Assembly: GCF_003610235.1 (NCBI RefSeq) | Contig: NZ_RAPR01000001.1 | Coordinates: 124,001-188,000 of the forward strand | Length of the DNA stretch: 64,000 nucleotides | From: Catellatospora citrea | GTDB taxonomy: Bacteria; Actinomycetota; Actinomycetes; Mycobacteriales; Micromonosporaceae | Reading direction: 5' to 3' | Shown here: piece by piece, positions 1 through 7,969 of the stretch | Position numbering within the stretch: position 1 is the first letter of the stretch | How the letters are laid out: every line of letters starts with the position of its first letter | Translations under genes and position numbers: made by a program | Notes under the pieces: model-generated | The model's database searches: none | Told to the model about the DNA's origin: nothing | Seen by the model: only the letters and a program-made list of their open reading frames with translations

Positions 1-431
1 GCGGCGATGCCCAGGCGCTGGCGCATGCCCAGCGAGTACCCCTTGAACTTGCGGTCCGCGGCCGGCGTCAGCCCGACCGTGTCCAGCACCTCGTCGGCCC
101 GGCTGACGGGGATCCCGGCCGCGTCGCACAGCACGCGCAGGTGGTTGCGGCCGGTGCGGCCGCGGTGCGCGCCCGACGCCTCCAGGAGCGCGCCGACCTT
201 GCGGATGGGATCGGTGAGGTCGGCGTAGCGCCGTCCGCCGATGGTCGTGGTTCCCGCCGTGGGCCGGACCAGGTTCAGCACCATGCGCAGCGTGGTCGTC
301 TTCCCCGCGCCGTTGGGCCCCAGAAAGCCGGTGACCCGGCCCGGGCTGACGGTGAACGACAGGTCATCGACCGCGCGCACGTTCTTGTACAGCTTGGTCA
401 GCCCATTGACAGCGATACCATCGTCGGCCAT
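1..431 (-). CDS. ABC transporter ATP-binding protein, C-terminus off the window
   Basis: This is the N-terminal 143 residues of an ABC ATPase that runs off the left edge. Walker A (GPNGAGKTTT) starts at about residue 38, and a signature-like YSLGMRQRL lies near residue 130, as in the BcrA/DrrA-type drug or peptide exporter ATPases. The ATG at 431 follows a GGAAGGGGAGC ribosome site. A membrane partner should lie beyond the edge. The substrate cannot be told from this part. A TA-rich inverted repeat sits about 22 bp upstream and probably controls it. Confidence 0.9.
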   Translation of the reverse strand, partial: MADDGIAVNGLTKLYKNVRAVDDLSFTVSPGRVTGFLGPNGAGKTTTLRMVLNLVRPTAGTTTIGGRRYADLTDPIRKVGALLEASGAHRGRTGRNHLRVLCDAAGIPVSRADEVLDTVGLTPAADRKFKGYSLGMRQRLGIA

Positions 432-452
432 CGACCAGCTCCCCTTCCGTCG

Positions 453-490
453 GATACATAGAAGCGTGATGCATAGTAGTTCTAGGTATC
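453..490. promoter_or_regulatory. Inverted-repeat operator upstream of ABC ATPase
   Basis: GATACATAGAA (453-463) and TTCTAGGTATC (480-490) form an 11-bp inverted repeat with one mismatch around a 16-bp spacer that itself contains GCATAG. The A+T-rich tract stands out in a G+C-rich background and lies just before the ABC gene start. It looks like a site for a dimeric GntR- or PadR-type repressor, which often accompanies such exporters. No regulator gene is visible on this side, so the regulator is inferred. Confidence 0.55.
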
Positions 491-613
491 GGGAGCACGC
501 AAGAACCGGGTCGCATGGTCTTTGCGGCAAGCGCGCCGGGCCAGGTCGGTCCACCGACAGGCACACAAAACGGGTTAAATGCATCCGGCCGAGCGCGTGT
601 CCGGCGTCGTCCG

Positions 614-711
614 GCACGGCGGAAGTTCCGTGCGCACCGCACCAGCGTCGACGGCTTCCGTGTCCGGTGTCTGCCGGGATCCGATGACCCCACCCCGACG
701 ATCGGATTCCC
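614..711 (+). promoter_or_regulatory. Structured leader upstream of micropeptide genes
   Basis: The 327-bp gap 432-758 holds no convincing gene. It contains an inverted repeat, GCACGG (614-619) with CCGTGC (628-633), around a short palindrome (CGGAAGTTCCG). A longer hairpin pairs GGG-ATCCGAT (676-685) with ATCGGAT-T-CCC (701-711) across a 15-nt loop and ends about 47 nt before the first micropeptide ATG. The second hairpin could act in the transcript as an attenuator or leader fold. No clear -35/-10 pair is visible. Confidence 0.35.
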
Positions 712-758
712 TGAGGAGAAGACCCGACACCCCGCCTCATCGCACGAGGAGGTGAATC

Positions 759-866
759 ATGACCCTGACCGTCGTCCGCCACCGGGCCGTCTACGCACTG
801 CTCACGCTCGCATCGCTGGCCCTGCTGCTCTACACGATCGGCGCACCGGTGACCGAAGGAAGCTAG
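759..866 (+). CDS. Micropeptide 1 of 3, membrane-inserting, 35 aa
   Basis: A 35-residue protein with a basic N-terminus (VVRHR), a hydrophobic core of about 17 residues, and the ending LLYTIGAPVTEGS. A very strong ribosome site, GAGGAGGTG, lies 6 nt before the ATG. The core and the LLYxxGAP motif match the next two small genes, so this is the first of a tandem paralogous set. Predicted form: a single-span membrane or exported peptide. VGA/IGA resembles a signal-peptidase site, but the proline that follows would oppose cleavage. I do not recognise the family. Confidence 0.7.
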   Translation: MTLTVVRHRAVYALLTLASLALLLYTIGAPVTEGS

Positions 867-874
867 GAGCCGGC

Positions 875-958
875 ATGCGAATCCGGATCATCGTGGCGCT
901 CGCGTCGCTGGCGACGCTGCTCTACGCCGTCGGCGCACCATACGAACACGGAGGCTGA
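875..958 (+). CDS. Micropeptide 2 of 3, membrane-inserting, 27 aa
   Basis: A 27-residue protein: MRIR start, hydrophobic core, ending LLYAVGAPYEHGG. It begins 8 nt after micropeptide 1 stops. A GGAG ribosome site overlaps the end of the preceding gene (TAGGAGCCGGC before the ATG). It is much closer to micropeptide 3 than to micropeptide 1: both have the frame MRxRI...LYxVGAP...HGG. The spacing implies one transcript with translational coupling. Function unknown. Confidence 0.72.
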   Translation: MRIRIIVALASLATLLYAVGAPYEHGG

Positions 959-961
959 GGC

Positions 962-1045
962 ATGCGGGTCCGCATCACCCTGGCGCTCATCTCACTGACC
1001 ACGCTGCTCTACACCGTCGGCGCGCCATTCAACCACGGTGGCTGA
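962..1045 (+). CDS. Micropeptide 3 of 3, membrane-inserting, 27 aa
   Basis: A 27-residue protein: MRVRITLALIS at the start, LLYTVGAPFNHGG at the end. It starts 3 nt after micropeptide 2 stops. Its ribosome site, GGAG, lies within the end of that gene. About 63% of positions match micropeptide 2. The conserved GAP followed by a variable pair and HGG, with a freely varying hydrophobic core, suggests selection on the C-terminal tail. The unit ends at a perfect 18-bp hairpin shared with the convergent gene. Confidence 0.72.
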   Translation: MRVRITLALISLTTLLYTVGAPFNHGG

Positions 1046-1150
1046 TCCCTGCGTCGCCCGGCATCTTGCCTGCACCGAGCCGCCGAAAGACGCCGTCGGG
1101 CCGAGAGCCGTCGACGCCGGTCTGGTCCCCGAGCGGCAGCGCAGGCTGAC

Positions 1151-1192
1151 GGTGGGTCGGCCACGGCGCAACCACGCCGTGGCCGACCCACC
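1151..1192. terminator. Bidirectional hairpin terminator
   Basis: A perfect 18-bp stem (1151-1168 with 1175-1192) and a 6-nt loop sit between the micropeptide genes and the convergent secreted-protein gene. No T-run, as is usual for high-G+C actinobacteria. Confidence 0.85.
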
Positions 1193-1199
1193 GCTCAAC

Positions 1200-3758
1200 T
1201 CACAGCGCCGGAGACACGGTGGTGATGTCGCCCGGGACCTCGGCGGCGTTCGCCGCGGTGATGAGCTGGTCGATGTCCATCCGGTGGTGGGTGTCGTCCC
1301 AGGGGTCCCACACGGTGAAGTTGCTCGTGTACTGGCCGGTCTCACCGGCGGTGCTGTCGCTGGAGCCGTAGCCGTAGATGACGACCCAGTGGCGCAGCAG
1401 GCCGCTGCCCCCGGACGCGCCCCACGGCAGCAGCTGCGGCTTGACCAGCAGGATGCTGGGCTGGCCGTTGTCGATGCCGCGGCGGACCCGGTCCAGCCCG
1501 TACTCCAGCGGCAGGTTGCCGTCGCCGAACGAGTACCAGCCGTAGGTCTTCAGCCCGGTCCCCACGATGGGCGTGAACGCGGACATGGTCGAGGCCATGC
1601 TGCCCGGCAGGGTGCCGGTCGAGGTGGAGCCGGAGTGGCTGGCCAGGCTGGACTGGCTGGGCAGCGGGCTGGCGTCCATCGCCTCCAGCGCCGCCTGCAT
1701 CGCGGCCGGGCCGCACCAGGTGCCGTTCTCCTGCGCCGACCCGTACAGGCCCACGTTGCCCACATGCAGTTCAGGACGCTCGCTGCCGCCGACGGTGACC
1801 TCGGCGTCGGCCGTGGAGGGACGCCACTTGCTCGCCGTCTCGTAGCCGCTCTGGCATCTTCGCCAGACCCCTGCCCTCATGTAGTTGGTCTGGCAGGTCA
1901 GCACACCGCCGTTGTGGACGACCATCGCCCGCACCGGCATGTCGCTGGACGGCCGCACCGCGAGCACGGCCCGCGTGGACGCGCCCGTGCCCTCCAGGCA
2001 CAGCAGGTAGGTCACGCCGAGGTGGGTCTTGCTCTCGGTGCAGGTCGCGTCCGCGGGGATGGCGGGGCTGTTCTGCCACACCTGTGAGCCGTCGTTGACC
2101 GGGGCGACCACGGCGTAGATGTTCTCGTGGGTCGGGCCGGGGCTGACCGGGTCGTACGGTCCGACGAGCCGGACCTCGTTGTTCCAGTTGCCTTCGATGG
2201 TCGTGATGCGGCCGTCGGGATCGACGCCGACGACCACCCCGATGTGGTTGCTCGCCCCGGAGCTGGCGCCGAACATCACCACGTCACCGGGCCGGATGTT
2301 GGTCTTGGACCGCAGCAGGCCGCGGGCCTGGCCCCAGCCGTAGAAGCTGCCGCTGTACGGGAAGAAGACGTCGATGCCACCCTGGCGCCAGGTCCAGCTG
2401 GCGAACATGGAGCACCACGCCCACCCGCACTTGACGCCGTTCTGGCCGTAGGGATTGCAGTTGTCTCCCCACTCGTGCGTGCCGAGCTGGCTCCTGGCCG
2501 CGTTGACGATCTTGTCGCGGACCTCCCAGTCGATGAAGCTGCCCGGCGCCGGGGTGCCCGGCACGGTGGGGTTGCCCGGCCCGCCCGTCGGCTTCGGCGT
2601 GCTGTCGCACCGGCTCATGACGATGTCGTCGCTGCCGGTGGAGATGTAGTAGTCGGCGACCCACAGTCCGTCGCTGGTCTTGTCCCACACCGCCGAGCCG
2701 CCGTAGTTGAACTCGCCGTAGGCCTGGCAGACGATGGTGACGTAGCTGCCGCCGGGGTACTTGTCCACGGTCGCGGTCGAGTTCAGGCTCTTGCCCGAGT
2801 AGCCGTTGAGGGTGGTCTTGGCGAGGTAGCGATTGCCGCTGCCGGACGGTCCGTCGCTGTCGCACCTGCTCATCACGATCCCCGACGAGCCGGTGCGCAC
2901 GTAGAAGTCCGCCACCCACAGCCCGTCGCTGGTCTTGTCCCAGATCGTCGAGCCGCCGTAGTTCGCCTCGCCGTAGGCCTGGCACATCACGGTGATGAAC
3001 GTGCCCTCGGCGTACCTGTCCACGACCTTGGTCGCGGACAGGCTCTTGGCGTGGTAGCCGTTGAGGGTGGTGCGCACCTGGAACTGCCGGCCGCCGTTGG
3101 GGTTGGTGGTGACCCCGGGCGAGATACCGAGCGAGGTGCAGGTCGGCACCCCGGGGATCCGGCCCGACGTGCCGGTCTGGACGTAGACGTCCGGCACCCA
3201 GTAGCCGTCGTAGGTGTAGTCCCAGAGGGTGCTGCCCTCCACGGCGATGCCGTAGTCCTGGCACTTGAGGTAGAGCAGGCTGCCGGCCAGGTAGGCGTCG
3301 ACCCGCACCGTGTCGGTCGGGTTGGCGCTGCCGCGCCCGTTGACGTCGACCTTGGCGGCGTACGGTCCGTGCGGCGAGCCGGCCGAGGCGTGGCCGTCGA
3401 TGCCCAGCGAGAGGCAGCGCGGCACGCCGCTGACGAAGCCGCTGGTGCCGGTCTTGACGTAGGCGTCGGGAATCCAGTAGCCCTCGCGGGTGTAGTCCCA
3501 GATCCCGCTGCCGCCGACCGACGGGCCCGAGTCCTGGCACCTGAGGTAGATCTGGGTGCCCGTCAGATACGCGTCGATCCTGGTGCGGTCTTCGGGGTTC
3601 ATGCTGCCGCGGCCGTCGATGGCGGTGGAGGCCGGATAGGGCCCGTACAGCGGGAAGGTGGGGTCCGCGCTGGCCGGCGTGGGTGCGGCCAGGACGGTGA
3701 TGCCGGTCAACAACAGCATCAACGCGGCACCCCCCAGCATGCTCTTTTGCAGGCGCAA
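1200..3758 (-). CDS. Secreted CHAP + C39-like cysteine peptidase with four SH3-like repeats
   Basis: An exported 852-residue protein. I place the start at a TTG (3758) because AAGGAG lies 8 nt upstream and the next residues form a signal peptide ending PTPASA (residue 31). A GTG 13 codons earlier has no such site. Four repeats of about 90 residues follow (GYWIPDAYVKTG, GLWVADFYVRTG and similar), resembling bacterial SH3-like wall-binding modules. A CHAP domain comes next, with catalytic Cys449 (WAWCSMF) and His505 (SNHIGV). The C-terminal C39-like peptidase domain has Cys682 (TWCGPA), His790 (RHWVV) and Asp818 (WDPWDD). CHAP domains usually cut peptidoglycan peptides, and the C39_2 type is often of unknown substrate. 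A wall hydrolase or toxin-like exoenzyme is plausible. Confidence 0.85.
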   Translation of the reverse strand: MRLQKSMLGGAALMLLLTGITVLAAPTPASADPTFPLYGPYPASTAIDGRGSMNPEDRTRIDAYLTGTQIYLRCQDSGPSVGGSGIWDYTREGYWIPDAYVKTGTSGFVSGVPRCLSLGIDGHASAGSPHGPYAAKVDVNGRGSANPTDTVRVDAYLAGSLLYLKCQDYGIAVEGSTLWDYTYDGYWVPDVYVQTGTSGRIPGVPTCTSLGISPGVTTNPNGGRQFQVRTTLNGYHAKSLSATKVVDRYAEGTFITVMCQAYGEANYGGSTIWDKTSDGLWVADFYVRTGSSGIVMSRCDSDGPSGSGNRYLAKTTLNGYSGKSLNSTATVDKYPGGSYVTIVCQAYGEFNYGGSAVWDKTSDGLWVADYYISTGSDDIVMSRCDSTPKPTGGPGNPTVPGTPAPGSFIDWEVRDKIVNAARSQLGTHEWGDNCNPYGQNGVKCGWAWCSMFASWTWRQGGIDVFFPYSGSFYGWGQARGLLRSKTNIRPGDVVMFGASSGASNHIGVVVGVDPDGRITTIEGNWNNEVRLVGPYDPVSPGPTHENIYAVVAPVNDGSQVWQNSPAIPADATCTESKTHLGVTYLLCLEGTGASTRAVLAVRPSSDMPVRAMVVHNGGVLTCQTNYMRAGVWRRCQSGYETASKWRPSTADAEVTVGGSERPELHVGNVGLYGSAQENGTWCGPAAMQAALEAMDASPLPSQSSLASHSGSTSTGTLPGSMASTMSAFTPIVGTGLKTYGWYSFGDGNLPLEYGLDRVRRGIDNGQPSILLVKPQLLPWGASGGSGLLRHWVVIYGYGSSDSTAGETGQYTSNFTVWDPWDDTHHRMDIDQLITAANAAEVPGDITTVSPAL

Positions 3759-3913
3759 GTGAAGTGCTCCTTGCCGAAGGGGATGAGTGGGGATCACCGC
3801 AACGTCGCAAGATGATCACCGATGGGCCACCCTAGCAGTGTCCGATCGGACGAGACGATCGGTTATCACCGCGCGCACGGCTCCGATCAGGGCGCCGCTC
3901 CACATTGGAACCA

Positions 3914-3929
3914 ACAACATCAATGTTGT
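3914..3929. promoter_or_regulatory. Inverted repeat in divergent promoter region
   Basis: ACAACAT-CA-ATGTTGT is a perfect 7-bp inverted repeat in an A+T-rich patch between the minus-strand CHAP/C39 gene and the plus-strand membrane protein. Either gene could be controlled from it. The regulator is unknown. Confidence 0.4.
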
Positions 3930-3951
3930 GTGATATATCGCATTACCGCCA

Positions 3952-6138
3952 GTGATAGAGCGAATCGACAGTCCGCGACGCCAGGAATTGACGGCTGCCG
4001 AGGCTCGGTGGATCATCATCGCGCACGCAGAGTGGGGAGCCGATGTGGACCGCTGGGAGCGTCTCCTGACGCCGGTGTTCGACGGGTACGACCGGGGACG
4101 CGACCGCGCCCAGCACTGGATCGACGAGACGGCGGGCAAACCGATCAGGGCATGGGTCGCCCCGATCCTGCTCGCGTTCGCGGCCACCGCCGCCGTCGTC
4201 GGCCTGTTCCGGCTCCTGCTGGCCGCGGCAGGCGGATTCGGTCCCGCCGGTCGCTGGACGGTCGCCGCGTTCATCGGCACGGTGGCCGTGATCGTGCTCG
4301 TCGTCGTCACCCGCAACGTGGTCGTCTCGCTGGCCGACCCGAGCCAGCGACGCCTGCTGCTGATCGCGCTCATCACCTCGGGAGCGGGCATCCTGTCCAG
4401 CGTCCAGGCCGTGGTCGCGCTGACGATCGCGCTGTCGGACGATCCGCCGTCGCTGTGGACCATCGAGCGGTTCTACCTGTGGCGGCTGGTCGGCTCCGTG
4501 CCGCTGCTCGACATCCCGGCCCGGCTGGCGTGGACCGAGCCGCCGGTGCTGCCCGGGGTCACCGGTCACGTGCTCGAACTGGCGTTCGCCCTCGTGGTCA
4601 TCCCACCGTTGGTGCGCGTCGGCATCGCCCTGTACGGCCACGCCGAGGACCGTGCCCGGGAGCGCAACTACTCGGAGGCCCTGGCCCACCGGTTCCGGGC
4701 ACGCAGGTCGTGGTCCAGCCTGGCCGACCCGCGCCTGACCACCGTCGCGGCCGCGGCCGGCGTGGCATGGACCCTGGTGCAGCTCTACCGTCACACGCCG
4801 ACCCGGATCCTGTCCCTGACGACGCTGGCGGGTGTCGTGACGGCGGCGGCCCTGGCCGTGGCGGCCACGGCGGCCGTGCGCTGGATGTACGACTACCTGA
4901 GCGAACAGGCCGTCCTCATCACCCTGGCCTGCGCGGGCCTGCTCGTCTGGTTCGACAGCCCGGTGCGGCAACTGGTGCTGCCGTCGGCCGCCTCGCTCGG
5001 CCTGTGGGCGAAGCTCGGCGTGACCCTGGCCGCGTGGCTGGTGCTGCTGCTGGTCGTGCTGGTCTTCGTGTGGTCGGACCCGGAGTTCCTGGAGGCCCTG
5101 CTCGCGCTCACGCTGGTGATCGGCTTCCTGGGCGCCGACGCGCCGGCCGCCGGATGGCTGCGCGAGCACGTCACGTGGCAGCCGTGGGGGCTGCCCCTGG
5201 ACCAGGCGCTCGCCACCGCGGGCGGCTGGTTCACCGTCGCGTTCCTGGTCCACCTGGTCTGGGCGGTCGTCCGGCGGCAGCAGATCCTGGGCCGGGCCGA
5301 TTACGGCGACACGGCCAGTGGGCTGCGCCAGGATCTGCGGGCGTACGCGCTGCGGGCGGTGCACCTCGTGATCGTGGCCGGTGCGGCGCTGACGCTGCTG
5401 CGATCCGCGCACGCGGCCACCGTGTCCGCCCCGACGGCGGGCCCGTGGACGGAGGCCTCGCAGTCGCTGACCGCCGCGGTGTGGCACGTCGTGGACTCGC
5501 TGCCCGGCCCGGACGTCACCGACATCCTCGACTGGCGGCTGACCGCCGACGTCACCGGCCGCTGGGCGGGCCTGGTCATCATCCTCGCCGTCGGCGCGAC
5601 CGTGCTGCTGGTGGCGCTGCCGCTGATCCGTACCGTCGCGTTGTGGGCCCGGCTGACGGCGGGCCGACCGCGCAGCAGCGACGCGCTGGCCTCGGTTCCC
5701 GGCGCGATCGCCGACGACCTCGCCGCCGTCGTCGCCTTCATGGAAGAGGCCGCCGTCACCGGCACGCCGGGGTTCATGCTGATCCCCCGCGCCCGGCCGA
5801 TGCCGTTCGGCAGCCGCGTCCAGTTGGTCATCCCGACCGACACGGTGGGGCGGCGCCTGGTGCAGGCCGAACTGAACATGGCGGCGCTGGTGCGGCTGTT
5901 CGGCCACGAGTCCGCCTGGTACCAGGCGGCGGACCGGGCGTTCGCGGCGACCGCCCGCGCGTTCGGAGCCGACGGCCTGCCGGCGGTGCCGCACCCCGGC
6001 GCGGATCGTCGGCAGCACACCGTCGCCGCCGCCCGAGCGGCCGTGGACGAGTACACCGCGCTGATCGCGGAATGGCGAGCCGCCTGGCAGGCAGGCGCGC
6101 CGGTCGCGTCGGACCTGGCCCCTACCCTCGGGACATGA
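3952..6138 (+). CDS. Polytopic membrane protein of unknown function
   Basis: A 728-residue protein with roughly a dozen hydrophobic segments between residues 65 and 570. Long charged loops include one at residues 225-260 rich in Arg. The C-terminal 150 residues appear soluble and Ala-rich. No catalytic motif or family is recognised. The GTG at 3952 has no ribosome site; a GTG at 4045 preceded by GGGGAGC is an alternative start giving 697 residues. Its stop overlaps the ATG of the following VOC gene (ATGA), so the two are probably co-translated. Confidence 0.7.
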   Translation: MIERIDSPRRQELTAAEARWIIIAHAEWGADVDRWERLLTPVFDGYDRGRDRAQHWIDETAGKPIRAWVAPILLAFAATAAVVGLFRLLLAAAGGFGPAGRWTVAAFIGTVAVIVLVVVTRNVVVSLADPSQRRLLLIALITSGAGILSSVQAVVALTIALSDDPPSLWTIERFYLWRLVGSVPLLDIPARLAWTEPPVLPGVTGHVLELAFALVVIPPLVRVGIALYGHAEDRARERNYSEALAHRFRARRSWSSLADPRLTTVAAAAGVAWTLVQLYRHTPTRILSLTTLAGVVTAAALAVAATAAVRWMYDYLSEQAVLITLACAGLLVWFDSPVRQLVLPSAASLGLWAKLGVTLAAWLVLLLVVLVFVWSDPEFLEALLALTLVIGFLGADAPAAGWLREHVTWQPWGLPLDQALATAGGWFTVAFLVHLVWAVVRRQQILGRADYGDTASGLRQDLRAYALRAVHLVIVAGAALTLLRSAHAATVSAPTAGPWTEASQSLTAAVWHVVDSLPGPDVTDILDWRLTADVTGRWAGLVIILAVGATVLLVALPLIRTVALWARLTAGRPRSSDALASVPGAIADDLAAVVAFMEEAAVTGTPGFMLIPRARPMPFGSRVQLVIPTDTVGRRLVQAELNMAALVRLFGHESAWYQAADRAFAATARAFGADGLPAVPHPGADRRQHTVAAARAAVDEYTALIAEWRAAWQAGAPVASDLAPTLGT

Positions 6139-6575
6139 CCATTCAGCGCATGGACAACGTCGGCATCGTGGTCGACGACCTCGACACCGCCGTCGCCTTC
6201 TTCACCGAACTCGGCATGGAGCTCGAAGGTCGGATGCCGATCGAAGGAAGCTGGGCGGGGAAGGTCGTCGGGATCGACGGCACGCGCACCGAAGTCGCGA
6301 TGATGCGCGTGCCGAACGCCGCCGGCCGGCTCGAACTCGTGACATACCACCACCCGAAGGCGATCACCCCCGAGCCGAAGGTCGCCCCGGCGAACACCCT
6401 GGGCCTGCACCGCGTCATGTTCGCCGTCGACGACCTCGAGGACACCCTCGCCCGCCTCCGCCCGCACGGCGCCGAACTCGTCGGTGAGGTGACGCGCTAC
6501 GAGGACAGCTACCTGCTCTGCTACCTGCGCGGGCCGGGTGGCATCATCCTCGCGCTGGCCGAGCAGCTGAGCTGA
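6135..6575 (+). CDS. VOC/glyoxalase superfamily protein
   Basis: A 146-residue single-chain vicinal-oxygen-chelate protein. It has two beta-alpha-beta-beta-beta motifs: NVGIVVDDLDTAVAFF at residue 8 and LHRVMFAVDDLEDTLA near residue 93. Family metal ligands would be the His and Glu positions (LHRVMF, late Glu). Members include glyoxalase I, epimerases and resistance proteins; the substrate here is not apparent. It overlaps the preceding membrane-protein gene by 4 nt. The region 6576-6778 after it holds nothing I can support. Confidence 0.8.
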   Translation: MTIQRMDNVGIVVDDLDTAVAFFTELGMELEGRMPIEGSWAGKVVGIDGTRTEVAMMRVPNAAGRLELVTYHHPKAITPEPKVAPANTLGLHRVMFAVDDLEDTLARLRPHGAELVGEVTRYEDSYLLCYLRGPGGIILALAEQLS

Positions 6576-6778
6576 GCCGAACGTTCCGGAGCTCTGCAGG
6601 CAACCCGATCGACCGCCATGGCGCTGATCGAGGTCTGCTTGCTGTTCGCGGCCGGCGTGGGCTACGCCTACGCGCCGTCCGTCCGACATCGACGAGATCC
6701 GCCGTACGCCGGGCGCCTATCTCCCTGCCGCTGTCGCAGAGGTGATCAGTTCGGGTGAGGACACGCAGGGTCGGCGTG

Positions 6779-7318
6779 TCACCGGAGTTCGCCGGGTTCG
6801 GCGGCGAGCTCATCGTCGGGCGCGAGGTCCAACTGCAGCCAGGTGACGTCGTGCCAGGCGCCCAGCTTCCAGCCGACTCTGCGGTAGGTTCCGACGTCGG
6901 AGAAGCCGAAGGATCGGTGCAGCCCCATGCTGGCCTCATTGGGCTGGGTCACACCGCCCATCACCCGCCGGTATCCGCGGGCGGCGAGAATGGCCAGCAA
7001 GGCGGTGTAGAGCGCCCGCCCGCCGCCGGTGCGGCGGCGGTCCATCTGCAGGTAGATGCTGGCGTCGCAGGCCCAGCGGTATGCGGCGCGGGTCCGGTGC
7101 TCCGTCCCGTACGCGTAGCCCACGACCGTGCCGTCGACCTCCAGCACGAGCCACGCGTGGCGCAGGTTGGCTGCCTCGATGCGCCGAGCCATCTCCTCCG
7201 CGGTGGGCGGCTCGGTCTCGAACGTGATCGCGGTGTCGGTGACGTAAGGCGCGTAGATCGCGGCGCAGGCTGCGGCATCATCCGCGGTCGCGCGGCGGAT
7301 GTTCCCATCCCATGTCAT
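6779..7318 (-). CDS. GNAT N-acetyltransferase, phosphinothricin-acetyltransferase-like
   Basis: A 179-residue GNAT enzyme. The opening IRRATADDAAACAAIYAPYV, the segment ITFETEPP and the acyl-CoA motif RRTGGGRALYTALL are typical of the Bar/Pat and methionine-sulfoximine acetyltransferases. The C-terminal half, LHRSFGFSDVGTYRRVGWK, also fits. It likely transfers acetyl from acetyl-CoA to an amino-acid analogue. The ATG at 7318 follows ATAGGGGAC. It diverges from an XRE-cupin regulator across a short region containing a perfect inverted repeat, so the pair is probably co-regulated. Confidence 0.88.
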   Translation of the reverse strand: MTWDGNIRRATADDAAACAAIYAPYVTDTAITFETEPPTAEEMARRIEAANLRHAWLVLEVDGTVVGYAYGTEHRTRAAYRWACDASIYLQMDRRRTGGGRALYTALLAILAARGYRRVMGGVTQPNEASMGLHRSFGFSDVGTYRRVGWKLGAWHDVTWLQLDLAPDDELAAEPGELR

Positions 7319-7323
7319 GTCCC

Positions 7324-7350
7324 CTATAGTAGTCACACCGTTTACTATAG
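7324..7350. promoter_or_regulatory. Perfect operator between GNAT and XRE-cupin genes
   Basis: CTATAGTA (7324-7331) and TACTATAG (7343-7350) form a perfect 8-bp inverted repeat with an 11-bp spacer. It fills the 37-bp gap between the divergent starts. Binding of the adjacent XRE-cupin regulator here would control both genes; that link is inferred from position. Confidence 0.7.
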
Positions 7351-7355
7351 TGTCA

Positions 7356-7946
7356 ATGGAGCCGACCGTGACCGATGACCTCACCGCAGCCCTGGCCGCG
7401 ACCGTGCGCACCACCAGGGAACAGCAAGGACTCACGGTCGCGGCGGTGGCCGAGGTGTCCGGCGTGTCCCGCGCGATGATCTCGAAGGTCGAGCGCGGCG
7501 AGGCCCAGCCGACCGCGGCGCTGCTGGGAAGGTTGTCCGGCGCGCTCGGCCTCACCCTGTCGGAATTGATCGCACGTGCCGAGGGCGACGCCGTGCGCCT
7601 CTCGCGGCGCGACGAGCAGCCCGTGTGGACCGACCCCGAGACCGGCTACGTGCGCCGCGCGGTCTCGCCTCCGGGCAGTTCCGCCCTGGAACTGGTCGAG
7701 GTGGAACTCCCGCCCGGCACCGAGGTCGCCTACCCGGCGCAGGCCTACCGCTTCATCGACCAGCAGATCTGGATGCTGTCCGGACACCTGCGCTTCGTGG
7801 AAGGCGACCAGGTCCACGAGCTCGACGCCGGGGACTGCCTGCAGCTCGGCGCTCCGGCCGACTGCGTGTTCGTCAACACGACCACGGCCCCGTGTCGCTA
7901 CCTGATCGTGCTCGACAAGATCGCCGCCCCGAGGCGATCACCGTAG
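7356..7946 (+). CDS. XRE-family regulator with C-terminal cupin sensor
   Basis: A 196-residue regulator. The N-terminal helix-turn-helix (LTVAAVAEVSGVSRAMISKV, about residues 30-50) belongs to the XRE/Cro type. The C-terminal cupin (VEVELPPGTEVAYPAQ, then LSGHLRFVEGDQVHELDAGD) is a ligand-sensing domain. Regulators of this layout usually sense small metabolites. The divergent GNAT gene is the likely target. The ATG at 7356 lies 6 nt beyond the operator, so the transcript may be nearly leaderless. Upstream in-frame codons would run through the operator. Confidence 0.87.
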   Translation: MEPTVTDDLTAALAATVRTTREQQGLTVAAVAEVSGVSRAMISKVERGEAQPTAALLGRLSGALGLTLSELIARAEGDAVRLSRRDEQPVWTDPETGYVRRAVSPPGSSALELVEVELPPGTEVAYPAQAYRFIDQQIWMLSGHLRFVEGDQVHELDAGDCLQLGAPADCVFVNTTTAPCRYLIVLDKIAAPRRSP

Positions 7947-7969
7947 GCGCGTGAGCCGCGCGACATCAC

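Noticed and set aside
759..1045. Lantibiotic or lasso-peptide precursor interpretation of the micropeptides
   Set aside because: No Cys/Ser/Thr-rich core, no leader/core boundary, and no modification enzyme nearby.
2127..3815. Long plus-strand open frame of about 560 codons opposite the CHAP/C39 gene
   Set aside because: It is antisense to a gene with clear catalytic motifs and shows a low-complexity Val/Ala/Gly/Arg composition typical of high-G+C shadow frames.
6618..6740. Short frame MALIEVCLLFAAGVGYAYAP in the gap after the VOC gene
   Set aside because: No ribosome site, and the hydrophobic start quickly turns into Arg/Pro-rich random sequence; not supportable as a gene.
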